Origin: an uncultured Lachnospiraceae bacterium
GTDB lineage: Bacteria > Bacillota > Clostridia > Lachnospirales > Lachnospiraceae
NCBI GenBank assembly: GCA_934293375.1
Contig: CAKQYS010000001.1
Span: 62,001 to 126,000, forward strand
Direction of reading: 5' to 3'
DNA length: 64,000 nucleotides
A program made the translations under genes and the position numbers. The notes under the pieces are model-generated. The model had not been told where the DNA came from. It saw only the letters and a list, made by a program, of their open reading frames with translations, and ran no database searches. The number at the start of each line of letters is the position of its first letter. Positions within the stretch are counted from its first letter, which is position 1. Positions 36,939-45,522 of this stretch are shown one piece after another.

Positions 36939-37505
36939 ATGAAACATTTGATTTTAGTAACATCACCACCAGCATGTGGTAAGACTTATATCTCAAGACA
37001 GCTTGCAAAGGCATTAACAAACTGTGTATATCTGGATAAGGATACTTTGATCGTATTGTCCAAGCAGATCTTTAAGGTTGCAGGACAGGAGTATAATAGG
37101 TCTTCTGATTTCTTCCAGAAGGAGATCAGAGATTATGAGTATTATGCGATTCTGGATATTGCGATGGAGGCTCTGGATTACAATGATACTGTTCTGATTA
37201 ACGCACCATTTACTGATGAGATCAGAAATGAGGCATGGCTCAACCAGCTGCGTGCAAGACTTGCAAAGAAGGATGCAGATCTGAAGGTTGTATGGGTCAA
37301 CACATCCAAAGAAGTCTGCCATGAGCGTATGATTCGCAGAAATTCGGATAGAGATACATGGAAGTTAGAGCACTGGGATGAATATATCAGCAAGCAGAAT
37401 TTTGAGAAACCTGAGCATATTCAGGATCTGATTGTATTCCAGAACTCTTCGGATGAAGAGTTTACACAGTCTATTAAGGAGACGGTGAAGATCCTAAGAG
37501 GCTGA
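36939..37505 (+). CDS. P-loop kinase of unknown substrate
   Basis: A 188-residue soluble protein with the P-loop SPPACGKT (residues 8-15), an early acidic LDKDTLIVLSKQIF stretch and an RMIRRNSDRD motif near residues 130-140 that may act as the lid. It resembles the zeta-toxin/gluconate-kinase-like AAA_33 group, whose members phosphorylate sugars, nucleosides or antibiotics. No toxin or antitoxin partner is visible. It lies between asd and the DUF1015 gene in what looks like the serine operon. I cannot assign a substrate. Confidence 0.7.
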   Translation: MKHLILVTSPPACGKTYISRQLAKALTNCVYLDKDTLIVLSKQIFKVAGQEYNRSSDFFQKEIRDYEYYAILDIAMEALDYNDTVLINAPFTDEIRNEAWLNQLRARLAKKDADLKVVWVNTSKEVCHERMIRRNSDRDTWKLEHWDEYISKQNFEKPEHIQDLIVFQNSSDEEFTQSIKETVKILRG

Positions 37506-37548
37506 TTTTAAATCACGAATGACTATAGATGGACAGGAGGAAGCATTC

Positions 37549-38781
37549 ATGGCAGATATCAGAGCATTTTCGAGTATCAGACCGAGACAGGATCTGGCAG
37601 ATCGGATCGCAGCATTACCATATGATGTATATAACAGAACAGAGGCAAAGGCGGAGGTTACAAGAGAACCAATGTCATTTCTGCGGATAGACAGGGCTGA
37701 GACAAATTTTGATGATTCTGTTGACACATATGCTCCTGAAGTCTATGAAAAGGCGAAGTATTTACTGCAGTCCATGATAGAGGAGGGATCCTATATCATG
37801 GATGACAAGCCACACTATTATATTTATGAATTAACCATGAATGGACGGGCACAGACAGGACTTGTAGCCTGTGCATCCATTGATGATTATTTGAATAATG
37901 TCATTAAGAAACATGAAAACACCAGAGAGGAAAAAGAACAGGATCGTATCCGGCATGTGGATGTATGTGATGCACAGACAGGCCCCATTTTTTTGGCTTA
38001 TCGAGCAAAAGATCAAATCCGTGAGACCATTGCAAAGGTAAAGAAGGACAAGCCGGTATATGATTTTACTTCTTCTGATGGTGTCAGACATACAGTCTGG
38101 ATCATGCAGGATGATCAGGATATGCAGTTAATTTCAGATGAATTTGCCGGAATGCAGAATATATATATTGCAGACGGACATCACAGATGTGCATCTGCAG
38201 TAAAGGTAGGATTGAAACGAAGAGCTGAGCATCCGGATTATGATGGCACGGAGGAATTCAATTATTTTCTATCCGTACTATTTCCGGATGAAGAGTTGAT
38301 GATCATGCCATACAATCGGGTTGTAAAGGATCTCAATGGTTTATCAACAAAGGCTTTTTTGGAGCATTTGTCAAAACTATATACGATCACGAAGCAGTCT
38401 GCCAGTGTAACTCCGGTCAAAAAAGGCGATATTGGAATGTATTTGGATAAGCAGTGGTATCTGCTGTCGCCTCATGCATCTCTATTATCGGAGGATCCGG
38501 TAGATGGATTAGATGTTTCTATCCTGCAGAATTATGTATTAGGTCCGATTTTAGGAATCGGAGATCCAAGGACTGACAGTAGAATTGACTTTGTTGGTGG
38601 AATTCGGGGAAATGAAGAGTTGGAGAGGCGTGTACATACGGATATGCAGGTTGCGTTTTCGATGTATCCGACTTCTATTCAGGAATTATTTGCGGTTGCC
38701 GATGCAAATATGTTGATGCCACCTAAGTCAACCTGGTTCGAGCCGAAGCTTCGAAGTGGTGTATTTATTCATAAATTATAA
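37549..38781 (+). CDS. DUF1015 family protein
   Basis: A 410-residue conserved protein of unknown function. It opens with ADIRAFSSIRPRQDLADRIA and ALPYDVYN, and carries the hallmark IADGHHRCASAVKVG near residue 208, a His/Arg-rich site seen throughout the family. The frame opens at 37519, but ATG 37549 is preferred after ACAGGAGG. DUF1015 genes are found next to serA/serC in many genomes, which supports a link to serine synthesis. The catalytic role is not established. Confidence 0.8.
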   Translation: MADIRAFSSIRPRQDLADRIAALPYDVYNRTEAKAEVTREPMSFLRIDRAETNFDDSVDTYAPEVYEKAKYLLQSMIEEGSYIMDDKPHYYIYELTMNGRAQTGLVACASIDDYLNNVIKKHENTREEKEQDRIRHVDVCDAQTGPIFLAYRAKDQIRETIAKVKKDKPVYDFTSSDGVRHTVWIMQDDQDMQLISDEFAGMQNIYIADGHHRCASAVKVGLKRRAEHPDYDGTEEFNYFLSVLFPDEELMIMPYNRVVKDLNGLSTKAFLEHLSKLYTITKQSASVTPVKKGDIGMYLDKQWYLLSPHASLLSEDPVDGLDVSILQNYVLGPILGIGDPRTDSRIDFVGGIRGNEELERRVHTDMQVAFSMYPTSIQELFAVADANMLMPPKSTWFEPKLRSGVFIHKL

Positions 38782-38799
38782 GCGAAAGGGAGGCGTAGT

Positions 38800-40998
38800 A
38801 TGACCAGAAGGAAAGAAATATTTGCGATAAACTGGATGGAAGTTCAGGCATTGGCAGATGCCAGACACAGCGATCCACATCATATGCTGGGGATGCATGA
38901 ATGTCTGGATGATGTATATATCAATGTATATATTCCGAATGCAAGGGCTGTGACGGCAATCGATATAGCGAGAAAAAAGAATTATGCACTTGTCAGCGAC
39001 AGAGTGCCGGGCTTTTTCAGTGTAAAGATCCGTGATATGCATAAATTTGATTATAAGCTGAAGGTAAAATATGAGGATGGCACTTCAGAAACCTTCATTG
39101 ATCCATATATTTTTGAACCGGTGATTGATCCGATCGATGTCAGCAGATTTAATGAGGGCATGCATTATGAAATATATAAGAAGCTTGGTGCACATCCGAT
39201 GACGGTAGATGGTATTGATGGAGTATATTTTGCAGTATGGGCACCAAATGCAGAGCGCGTCAGTGTAGTCAGTAATTTTAATCATTGGGATGGCAGAAGA
39301 CATCCGATGCGTAAAATTGCATATTCCGGTATTTTTGAACTGTTTATTCCTGATGTAAAGCTGGGTGAGATTTACAAGTATGAGGTGGCGGCTAAAGACG
39401 GCAATGTATTTATGAAGGCGGATCCATATGCCAATTCTTCAGAATTGAGACCTGCGGATGCATCAAAAATTGTGGATCTTTCTTATCAGTGGAACGATGA
39501 TAGCTGGATGGATGCCAGAACTGTGAATTTTGATAAGCCGGTCAATATATACGAAGTACATCTGGGTTCTTTTAAACGACCGGAGGATGGCAGGGAATTT
39601 TATAATTACAGAGAACTTGCCAAAATTCTTGCCGATTATGTGTTGGAGATGGGATATACACATATTGAACTGATGCCGATCATGGAGCATCCATATGATC
39701 CAAGCTGGGGATATCAGGTGACAGGATATTATGCACCTACATCCAGATATGGAGAACCTGTGGATTTTATGTATTTTGTTGATTATATGCACAAAAAAGG
39801 AATTGGCGTGATCTTAGACTGGGTGCCGGCACATTTTCCAAAGAATGCCAGTGGGTTAGGAAGATTTGATGGAACCTGTTTATATGAGCATCCGGATCCA
39901 AGACGCGGAGAACATCCACACTGGGGCACTTATATATTCGATTACGGCAAGAATGAGGTTCGCAATTTCTTGATTGCCAATGCACTATACTGGGCAGAGA
40001 ATTATCACATTGATGGTATCAGAATGGATGCAGTGGCATCTATGTTGTATCTGGATTATGGACGTGAGGATGGTAACTGGCTTCCGAATATGTATGGTGG
40101 TAATGAGAATCTGGATGCAATCGATATGATCAAGCAGCTAAACGGCGTGATGAAAGAACGTTATCCGGGTTGTATGCTGATTGCAGAGGAATCGACAGCA
40201 TGGCCGATGATGACAAGTTCACTGGCTGATGGAGGACTTGGCTTTGATTATAAGTGGAATATGGGATGGATGCATGATTTTTTGTCTTATATGCAACTGG
40301 ATCCTTTATACAGAAAGTACCATCATAATGAACTTACATTCAGTATGGTTTATGCATACAGCGAGAATTTTATGTTGACGATTTCCCATGATGAGGTAGT
40401 ACATTGTAAGGGAACTCTGATTGGTAAAATGCCGGGTGGATATGAAGACAAGTTCTCGAATCTAAGAGTTTTATATGGACATATGGTGGCACATCCTGGC
40501 AAGAAGCTTTTATTTATGGGTCAGGAGTTTGCACAGTTCAAAGAATTTAATGAAGCGGAAGAGCTTGATTGGAGCCTGTTTGATTTTGATGCACATATTA
40601 TTATGAGAGATTATGTGAAGGAATTAAACAAGCTGTATGTGAGCGAGCCAGCACTGTATGAGATGGATTACGATCCGGATGGGTTTGAGTGGATTGACAG
40701 TATTTCGGCAAATGAAAGTATAGTGGTGTTTGAACGTAAGACATCAAGAAAAGAAGATACACTTGTGATCATATGTAATTATACCCCGATCGAACATAAA
40801 GAGTATGCGATTGGAGTCCCTTATAGAGGAAAATATAAGGAGATTTTCTCAAGTGATGAGAGCAGATTTGGTGGGGAAGGAAATAATAATAAGACCTTAA
40901 AGCAGACTAAGAAAGAATCTTGTAACGATAGAGAATATTCAATTCAGATTACAGTTCCGGGACTGTCCTTTACCGTCTTTAAGTATAAGGCAAATTAG
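38800..40998 (+). CDS. glgB: 1,4-Alpha-glucan branching enzyme
   Basis: A GH13 enzyme making alpha-1,6 branches in glycogen. The 732-residue protein has an N-terminal CBM48 region (about 10-125), a second CBM48 copy (about 130-230, PNAERVSVVSNFNHWDGRRHPM), the catalytic barrel with nucleophile D410 in RMDAVASMLYLDY, acid/base E463 in IAEEST and the SHDEVVH region, and a C-terminal beta domain. The start is ATG 38800 with GGGAGG. No other glycogen genes are present in the window. Confidence 0.96.
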   Translation: MTRRKEIFAINWMEVQALADARHSDPHHMLGMHECLDDVYINVYIPNARAVTAIDIARKKNYALVSDRVPGFFSVKIRDMHKFDYKLKVKYEDGTSETFIDPYIFEPVIDPIDVSRFNEGMHYEIYKKLGAHPMTVDGIDGVYFAVWAPNAERVSVVSNFNHWDGRRHPMRKIAYSGIFELFIPDVKLGEIYKYEVAAKDGNVFMKADPYANSSELRPADASKIVDLSYQWNDDSWMDARTVNFDKPVNIYEVHLGSFKRPEDGREFYNYRELAKILADYVLEMGYTHIELMPIMEHPYDPSWGYQVTGYYAPTSRYGEPVDFMYFVDYMHKKGIGVILDWVPAHFPKNASGLGRFDGTCLYEHPDPRRGEHPHWGTYIFDYGKNEVRNFLIANALYWAENYHIDGIRMDAVASMLYLDYGREDGNWLPNMYGGNENLDAIDMIKQLNGVMKERYPGCMLIAEESTAWPMMTSSLADGGLGFDYKWNMGWMHDFLSYMQLDPLYRKYHHNELTFSMVYAYSENFMLTISHDEVVHCKGTLIGKMPGGYEDKFSNLRVLYGHMVAHPGKKLLFMGQEFAQFKEFNEAEELDWSLFDFDAHIIMRDYVKELNKLYVSEPALYEMDYDPDGFEWIDSISANESIVVFERKTSRKEDTLVIICNYTPIEHKEYAIGVPYRGKYKEIFSSDESRFGGEGNNNKTLKQTKKESCNDREYSIQITVPGLSFTVFKYKAN

Positions 40999-41046
40999 AA
41001 TTGCTTTCCGCACAGAAGGATCCCATGGGATCGATATGGTAAATTG

Positions 41047-41075
41047 ACGTCGCAGGGAGCACTTTCCTGCGGCGT
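41047..41075 (+). terminator. Hairpin after glgB, possible terminator
   Basis: ACGTCGCAGG / CCTGCGGCGT (10 base pairs, one G-T) with a nine-base loop. The downstream stretch is TGTATATTA, so the U-tract is poor; it may also shape the 5' end of the next mRNA. Confidence 0.45.
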
Positions 41076-41101
41076 TGTATATTATGGAAGGAGATGATTA
41101 T

Positions 41102-41971
41102 GTGTTTTTGCTGGAGGCAGATGTGACGGATGTAGTGGATCAGGTGGAGCAGTCTGCAGATATCTTAAAGAAAACATTAAATGATCTGACCTCATGGGCA
41201 CTAGGTAAAGCCGGTAGTATTATATTGGCATTGCTGTGTCTTGCGATTGGTCTGAAGCTGGTAAAGCTTGTGGTAAAAATCATTCGTAAATCCTTTAACC
41301 GACATGGATTGGATCCGAGCGTGGCAACCTTTTTGTTGTCATTGATCCATATTGTATTGAATGTTTTGGTGATGATCACTGCTGCCACAATGGTAGGATT
41401 CCAGATGGCATCGTTTATTACACTGCTAGGTACTGCAGGTCTGGCAGTGGGTATGGCATTACAGGGCAGTCTGTCGAATCTGGCCGGAGGCGTTCTGATC
41501 CTGATGCTTAAGCCGTTTTCTGTTGGTGACTATATTCAGGAAAAAGGAACCGGACAGGAAGGAACAGTGACAGCCATTGATATATTTTATACAAGACTGA
41601 GAACTGTAGATAACAAAATGGTTGTGGTTCCCAATGGAAATCTGTCAGCAACCAGTATTGTGAATTTTTCAAAAAATGAGACCAGACGATTGGATCTTAC
41701 GATCGGTGTTGCTTATGACAGTGATATTACAAAGGTAAAAGAGGTGCTTGGACAGGCAATCTTAGCGGATCCCCATGTGCTTAAGGATCAGCCGATTGAT
41801 ATTTTTATAGAATCATTTGACGATAGTGCAGTGACTATGGGTATGCATTGCTGGATCCTTGGTAAAGATTATTGGGATGCCAAATGGAATATTCAGACTC
41901 TGTTGAAGCAGTATCTGGATCAGGCACACATAGAAATTCCATTCCCACAGGTGGATGTGCATACAAAATAG
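41102..41971 (+). CDS. mscS: Small-conductance mechanosensitive channel (MscS family)
   Basis: A 289-residue membrane channel that releases solutes under hypo-osmotic shock. TM helices lie at about 35-55, 65-90 and 95-120. The pore helix (residues about 100-125) has the Gly/Ala pattern GTAGLAVGMALQGSLSNLAGG, and the cytoplasmic beta domain contains the conserved PFSVGDYI and VPNGNLSATSIVNFS. The frame opens at 41075, but GTG 41102 is preferred because AAGGAG (41088-41093) lies eight bases ahead of it. It is probably a monocistronic gene. Confidence 0.92.
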   Translation: MFLLEADVTDVVDQVEQSADILKKTLNDLTSWALGKAGSIILALLCLAIGLKLVKLVVKIIRKSFNRHGLDPSVATFLLSLIHIVLNVLVMITAATMVGFQMASFITLLGTAGLAVGMALQGSLSNLAGGVLILMLKPFSVGDYIQEKGTGQEGTVTAIDIFYTRLRTVDNKMVVVPNGNLSATSIVNFSKNETRRLDLTIGVAYDSDITKVKEVLGQAILADPHVLKDQPIDIFIESFDDSAVTMGMHCWILGKDYWDAKWNIQTLLKQYLDQAHIEIPFPQVDVHTK

Positions 41972-42005
41972 ACTTTAACAGGCAGAAGCCTGCGTGATTA
42001 AGATG

Positions 42006-42051
42006 AAGGAGGATACATAATGTGAATATGCATTATGGAGAAGCAGTATGA
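42006..42051 (+). promoter_or_regulatory. Start-stop element and seven-codon upstream ORF before argD
   Basis: AAGGAGG (42006-42012) is followed seven bases later by ATG TGA (42020-42025), a start codon directly before a stop. ATG 42028 opens the seven-codon reading frame MHYGEAV, whose TGA (42049-42051) overlaps the argD ATG (42048) as ATGA. GGAG (42037-42040) is the local site for argD. The layout suggests translational control by initiation and re-initiation; this is inference. Confidence 0.45.
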
Positions 42052-43265
42052 GATTACAAGATACAGGATTGACAAAGGAAGAGCTGATTCAGACAGCAAA
42101 CGATAATATGATCTTTCTGAGTGAAAGATATCCGATGATCGCAGATACAGCAAGTGGAACAGCTGTATTTGATGAGGCAGGAAATGAATATCTTGATTTT
42201 TATGCAGGAATTGCAGTCAGTAGTGCAGGAAATTGTAATCCACGGGTTGTGGAGGCAATCTGTAAGCAGGCACATGAGTTGATTCATGCATCCAATTATC
42301 CATATACAGTACCACAGGCAATGTTAGCAAAACTGATCTGCGAGAATATCGGTATGGATAAAATCTTCTTCCAAAATTCCGGAACAGAAGCAAATGAGGC
42401 AATGATTAAGCTGGCAAGAAAATATGGTACAGAGAAATATGGACCGGAGAGATATCATATTGTGACAGCAAAGGGAAGCTTTCATGGACGCACCTATGGT
42501 GCATTGAGTGCAACCGGTCAGCCGGACAATGGATGTCAGATCGGGTATAAGCCGGTGTTACCGGGCTTTACATATGCAGATTATAATGATCTGGAATCAT
42601 TTAAAGCTGCATGCACAAAGGATACGATTGCCATTATGTTAGAACCTGTTATGGGTGAGGGCGGTGTATTTCCTGCCACAAAAGAATTTATGCAGGGAAT
42701 TCGTGCATTTTGTGATGAGAATGATATGCTGCTTTTGCTGGATGAGGTACAGACAGGATGGGGTAGAACCGGAAGTCTGATGGCATATATGGGATATGAT
42801 GTGAAACCGGATATTGTGACGATGGCAAAGGCGATGGGCGGCGGAATGCCAATTGGGGCGATTAGTACAACCGATGAGATCGCAAAATATTTTGCAGGTG
42901 CCCACGGCTCTACATATGGTGGTAATCCGGTATGTTGTGCAGCCTCTTATGCACAGATTTCAGAAATTTTGGAAAAGCATTTGACAGAGAATGCAAAGGA
43001 AGTTGGTGCATATTTTATTTCTGAGCTGGAGAAGCTTCCATATGTAAAGGAAGTGCGAGGAAGAGGTCTGATGGTTGGTGTAGAACTCGTGCCTGAGATC
43101 AGCTGCGCGGATGTAAAACATGCATGTTTTGACAGAAAGTTTCTGATCACTGCGACCGGTCATAATACGATCCGGATCGTGCCGCCGCTTACTGTTACAA
43201 AGGAGTTATGCGATAAGGCAATTGCGTTATTAAAAGCATCTATTTTGGATGTTGTTAATGCGTGA
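42048..43265 (+). CDS. argD: Acetylornithine aminotransferase family
   Basis: A 405-residue class III PLP aminotransferase, converting N-acetylglutamate semialdehyde to N-acetylornithine in arginine synthesis. It shows NSGTEANEAMIKLAR, FHGRTYGALSATGQ, the LDEVQTGWGRTG motif, the PLP lysine in MAKAMGGGMPIGA, and a C-terminal GHNTIRIVPPL. Similar enzymes act on ornithine or GABA, but no neighbour points to those. Other arginine genes are absent from the window. Confidence 0.85.
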   Translation: MRLQDTGLTKEELIQTANDNMIFLSERYPMIADTASGTAVFDEAGNEYLDFYAGIAVSSAGNCNPRVVEAICKQAHELIHASNYPYTVPQAMLAKLICENIGMDKIFFQNSGTEANEAMIKLARKYGTEKYGPERYHIVTAKGSFHGRTYGALSATGQPDNGCQIGYKPVLPGFTYADYNDLESFKAACTKDTIAIMLEPVMGEGGVFPATKEFMQGIRAFCDENDMLLLLDEVQTGWGRTGSLMAYMGYDVKPDIVTMAKAMGGGMPIGAISTTDEIAKYFAGAHGSTYGGNPVCCAASYAQISEILEKHLTENAKEVGAYFISELEKLPYVKEVRGRGLMVGVELVPEISCADVKHACFDRKFLITATGHNTIRIVPPLTVTKELCDKAIALLKASILDVVNA

Positions 43266-43299
43266 GGTATAACATTGTTAGAAAATGGAGGTAAAGAAC

Positions 43300-44388
43300 A
43301 TGACAAAGATTGATATTATTTCAGGATTTTTAGGAGCAGGAAAGACTACATTGATCAAGAAGCTGATCGCTGAAGGATTTCAGGGCGAGAAGCTTGTATT
43401 GATTGAGAATGAATTTGGTGAGATCGGAATCGATGGCGGATTCTTAAAAGATGCCGGAATTCAGATCACAGAGATGAATTCCGGATGTATCTGTTGTTCA
43501 TTGGTAGGTGACTTTGGTACGGCATTAAAGCAGGTATTAACAGAATATACACCTGATAGAGTCATTATTGAGCCATCCGGCGTTGGCAAACTTTCTGATG
43601 TAATCAAAGCAGTGCAGAATGTGGCGGAGGATGTCCCTGTTACATTAAACAGTTTTGTTGCAGTAGTCGATGCGGTAAAGAGTAAGATGTATATGAAGAA
43701 TTTTGGTGAATTCTTCAATAACCAGGTTGAAAATGCCAGTGCGATTATCTTAAGTCGTACACAGAATATGACAGATGAGAAGCTTACTGATGTGGTAAAA
43801 GCATTGAAGGAGCACAATACAAAGGCTGCAATTATTACAACACCGTGGGATGATTTGAAGGGCGAGACGATTGTAAATGCAATGGCTGGCAGTCATTCTT
43901 TGGTAGATGAGATGCTTGAGGAGGCAGATATCTGCCCAGAGTGTGGTCACCATCATGACCACGATCACGAGCATGAGCATCATCATGACCATGAACACGA
44001 GCATGAGCATGAGCATCATCATGACCATGAACATTGTGATCATGACCATGAACATCACCATCATCATGATGGAAGCTGCAGCTGTGGACATGATCACCAC
44101 CATGCGGATGAGGTGTTTACAAGCTGGGGAGTGGAGACACCAAAGAAATTTGCGGATGCGGATTTGAAAGCCGTATTAGAGAAGCTTGCTAATTCTACAT
44201 CATATGGTATCATTTTAAGAGCAAAGGGTATTGTGCCGGATACAGAAGGTGGATGGACATACTTTGATCTGACACCTGAAGAGTATGAGATCAGAAAGGG
44301 AGCTGCAGATTATACCGGTAAGCTCTGTGTGATCGGAAGTGACTTGAAGGAGGCTCAGCTGGCTGAACTGTTTGGCGTAGAGGTATAG
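43300..44388 (+). CDS. COG0523/CobW-type GTPase with histidine-rich metal-binding insert
   Basis: A 362-residue metal chaperone-type GTPase. The G1 motif is GFLGAGKTT, the CxCC metal motif is GCICC, and an extended His/Asp/Glu stretch lies at residues 217-257. A C-terminal CobW domain follows. The family is known to insert metals (zinc or cobalt) into client proteins; the His-rich stretch fits zinc or nickel. The true start is ATG 43300, eight bases after GGAGG (43287-43291). The next gene is a second COG0523 member, 14 bases on. Confidence 0.92.
   Translation: MTKIDIISGFLGAGKTTLIKKLIAEGFQGEKLVLIENEFGEIGIDGGFLKDAGIQITEMNSGCICCSLVGDFGTALKQVLTEYTPDRVIIEPSGVGKLSDVIKAVQNVAEDVPVTLNSFVAVVDAVKSKMYMKNFGEFFNNQVENASAIILSRTQNMTDEKLTDVVKALKEHNTKAAIITTPWDDLKGETIVNAMAGSHSLVDEMLEEADICPECGHHHDHDHEHEHHHDHEHEHEHEHHHDHEHCDHDHEHHHHHDGSCSCGHDHHHADEVFTSWGVETPKKFADADLKAVLEKLANSTSYGIILRAKGIVPDTEGGWTYFDLTPEEYEIRKGAADYTGKLCVIGSDLKEAQLAELFGVEV
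43948..44070 (+). repeat. Low-complexity CAT/GAC/GAG tract encoding a His-rich segment
   Basis: About 123 bases of near-repeats built on catcatgaccatgaacacgagcat-like units, coding for His-Asp-Glu stretches of the COG0523 protein. Copies differ at third positions. The tract is long enough to be prone to slippage, so copy number may vary between strains. It explains an unrelated antisense open frame. Confidence 0.85.
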
Positions 44389-44401
44389 AAAGGAGTTTCG
44401 A

Positions 44402-45358
44402 ATGAGACAGAGTGCAAAGGAAATACCTGTATATCTGTTTATGGGTTTCTTAGAGAGTGGTAAAACAACATTTGCCAAGGAAACATTGATAGACAGAGAC
44501 TTTACAGAGGGCGATAAGACCTTATTGATCGTTTGTGAGGAAGGTATTGAGGAATATGATGTTGCAGAGTTAAAGAAGCGCAATATTGAGGTAGAGTATA
44601 TTGACGAAAGTCAGTTAGAGACAGAATATCTGCTGGATCTGCAGGATAAGCATAAGCCGGTAAGGGTTATGATTGAATATAACGGAACATGGAAGCTGGA
44701 TCAGCTTTTCAATATCCGAGTGCCAAAAGGATGGACGGTTGTCCAGGTGATTTCATTTATCAACGCAGAGACATTTGATCTGTATCTGAACAATATGAAG
44801 GCTATGTTTATGGAACAATTTACCGGGGCAGATATGGTGATTTTTAACCGATGCGATGAGAAGACTGACAAGGCAAGTTTCCGTAAGATTGTAAAATCTG
44901 TAAATCGCCGAGCCCAGATTATTTTTGAGGGCAAGGATGGCATGGCTGAAATGGATGATGGTGAAATAGAACTTCCATATGATGTGACACAGGATGCGAT
45001 CACATTAGAGGATGAGGATTTTGGCTTGTTCTATATTGATGCGGCAGACAATCCGGAGAAATATGTTGGTAAAACAGTGACCTTCACGGGTATGGTATAT
45101 AAGCCAAAACAATATGCTTCTAATTGCTTTGTGCCGGGTAGATTTGCGATGACTTGCTGTGCTGAAGATGTTGCATTTATTGGATTCAAATGCTATTCTG
45201 ATGACGCAAAGAAGCTTAAGGATCGTGAATGGGTCAGAATCACTGCTACGATCAAATCAGAATATTATGAAGATTTTCAGGGAGATGGTCCGGCATTATA
45301 TGCTACAAGCATTGAAGCGGCCAAGCAGCCGGAGGAAGAATTGGTTTATTTCACCTAG
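44402..45358 (+). CDS. COG0523-like GTPase fused to a YcgQ/DUF1980 C-terminal domain
   Basis: A 318-residue protein in two parts. Residues 1-185 are COG0523-like with G1 GFLESGKTTF and a G4-like NRCD, but the GCICC metal motif of its neighbour is missing, replaced by an IVCEEGIEEYD region. Residues about 215-318 match the C-terminal domain of YcgQ (TIGR03943/DUF1980 family), with KTVTFTGMVYKP, GRFAMTCCAEDVAFIGF and the WVRITATI core. In Bacillus YcgQ works with the permease-like YcgR, which is zinc-regulated. No such permease is adjacent here. The fusion is clear within one frame. Confidence 0.8.
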   Translation: MRQSAKEIPVYLFMGFLESGKTTFAKETLIDRDFTEGDKTLLIVCEEGIEEYDVAELKKRNIEVEYIDESQLETEYLLDLQDKHKPVRVMIEYNGTWKLDQLFNIRVPKGWTVVQVISFINAETFDLYLNNMKAMFMEQFTGADMVIFNRCDEKTDKASFRKIVKSVNRRAQIIFEGKDGMAEMDDGEIELPYDVTQDAITLEDEDFGLFYIDAADNPEKYVGKTVTFTGMVYKPKQYASNCFVPGRFAMTCCAEDVAFIGFKCYSDDAKKLKDREWVRITATIKSEYYEDFQGDGPALYATSIEAAKQPEEELVYFT

Positions 45359-45374
45359 ATGCTGCATAAAATGA

Positions 45375-45417
45375 GATACGGATATTTTTATAAAGAAATT
45401 ATAAAAGTATCCATATC
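45375..45417 (+). terminator. Long hairpin between the fusion gene and acpP
   Basis: GATACGGATATTTTTATAA (45375-45393) pairs with TTATAAAAGTATCCATATC (45399-45417), 19 pairs with one mismatch and one G-T, around AGAAA. A clean U-tract is missing. It ends four bases before the acpP -35 box, so it may end the upstream transcript or bind a protein. Confidence 0.5.
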
Positions 45418-45420
45418 TTG

Positions 45421-45449
45421 TTGACAAGCACATGTATAACTTGTATAGT
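45421..45449 (+). promoter_or_regulatory. Promoter of acpP
   Basis: A perfect TTGACA (45421-45426), 17-base spacer and TATAGT (45444-45449), about 75 bases upstream of acpP. Confidence 0.85.
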
Positions 45450-45522
45450 TGTACTGAAAAGGAGCCGGAAATATCTGGTATCCGTAAATATGACAGAATA
45501 CATTTTAAAGGAGATTGAAATT

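Noticed and set aside
36939..37505. P-loop protein considered as a zeta toxin of a toxin-antitoxin pair
   Set aside because: No small antitoxin precedes it, and it is embedded in a biosynthetic operon.
43948..44070. Repetitive tract considered as a CRISPR-like or satellite array
   Set aside because: Units are 12-24 bases with no unique spacers, and they encode the His-rich segment in frame.
43750..44103. Minus-strand open frame rich in Met and Val within the His-rich GTPase gene
   Set aside because: It is the antisense of the CAT/GAC/GAG repeat tract, which yields Met/Val strings by chance.
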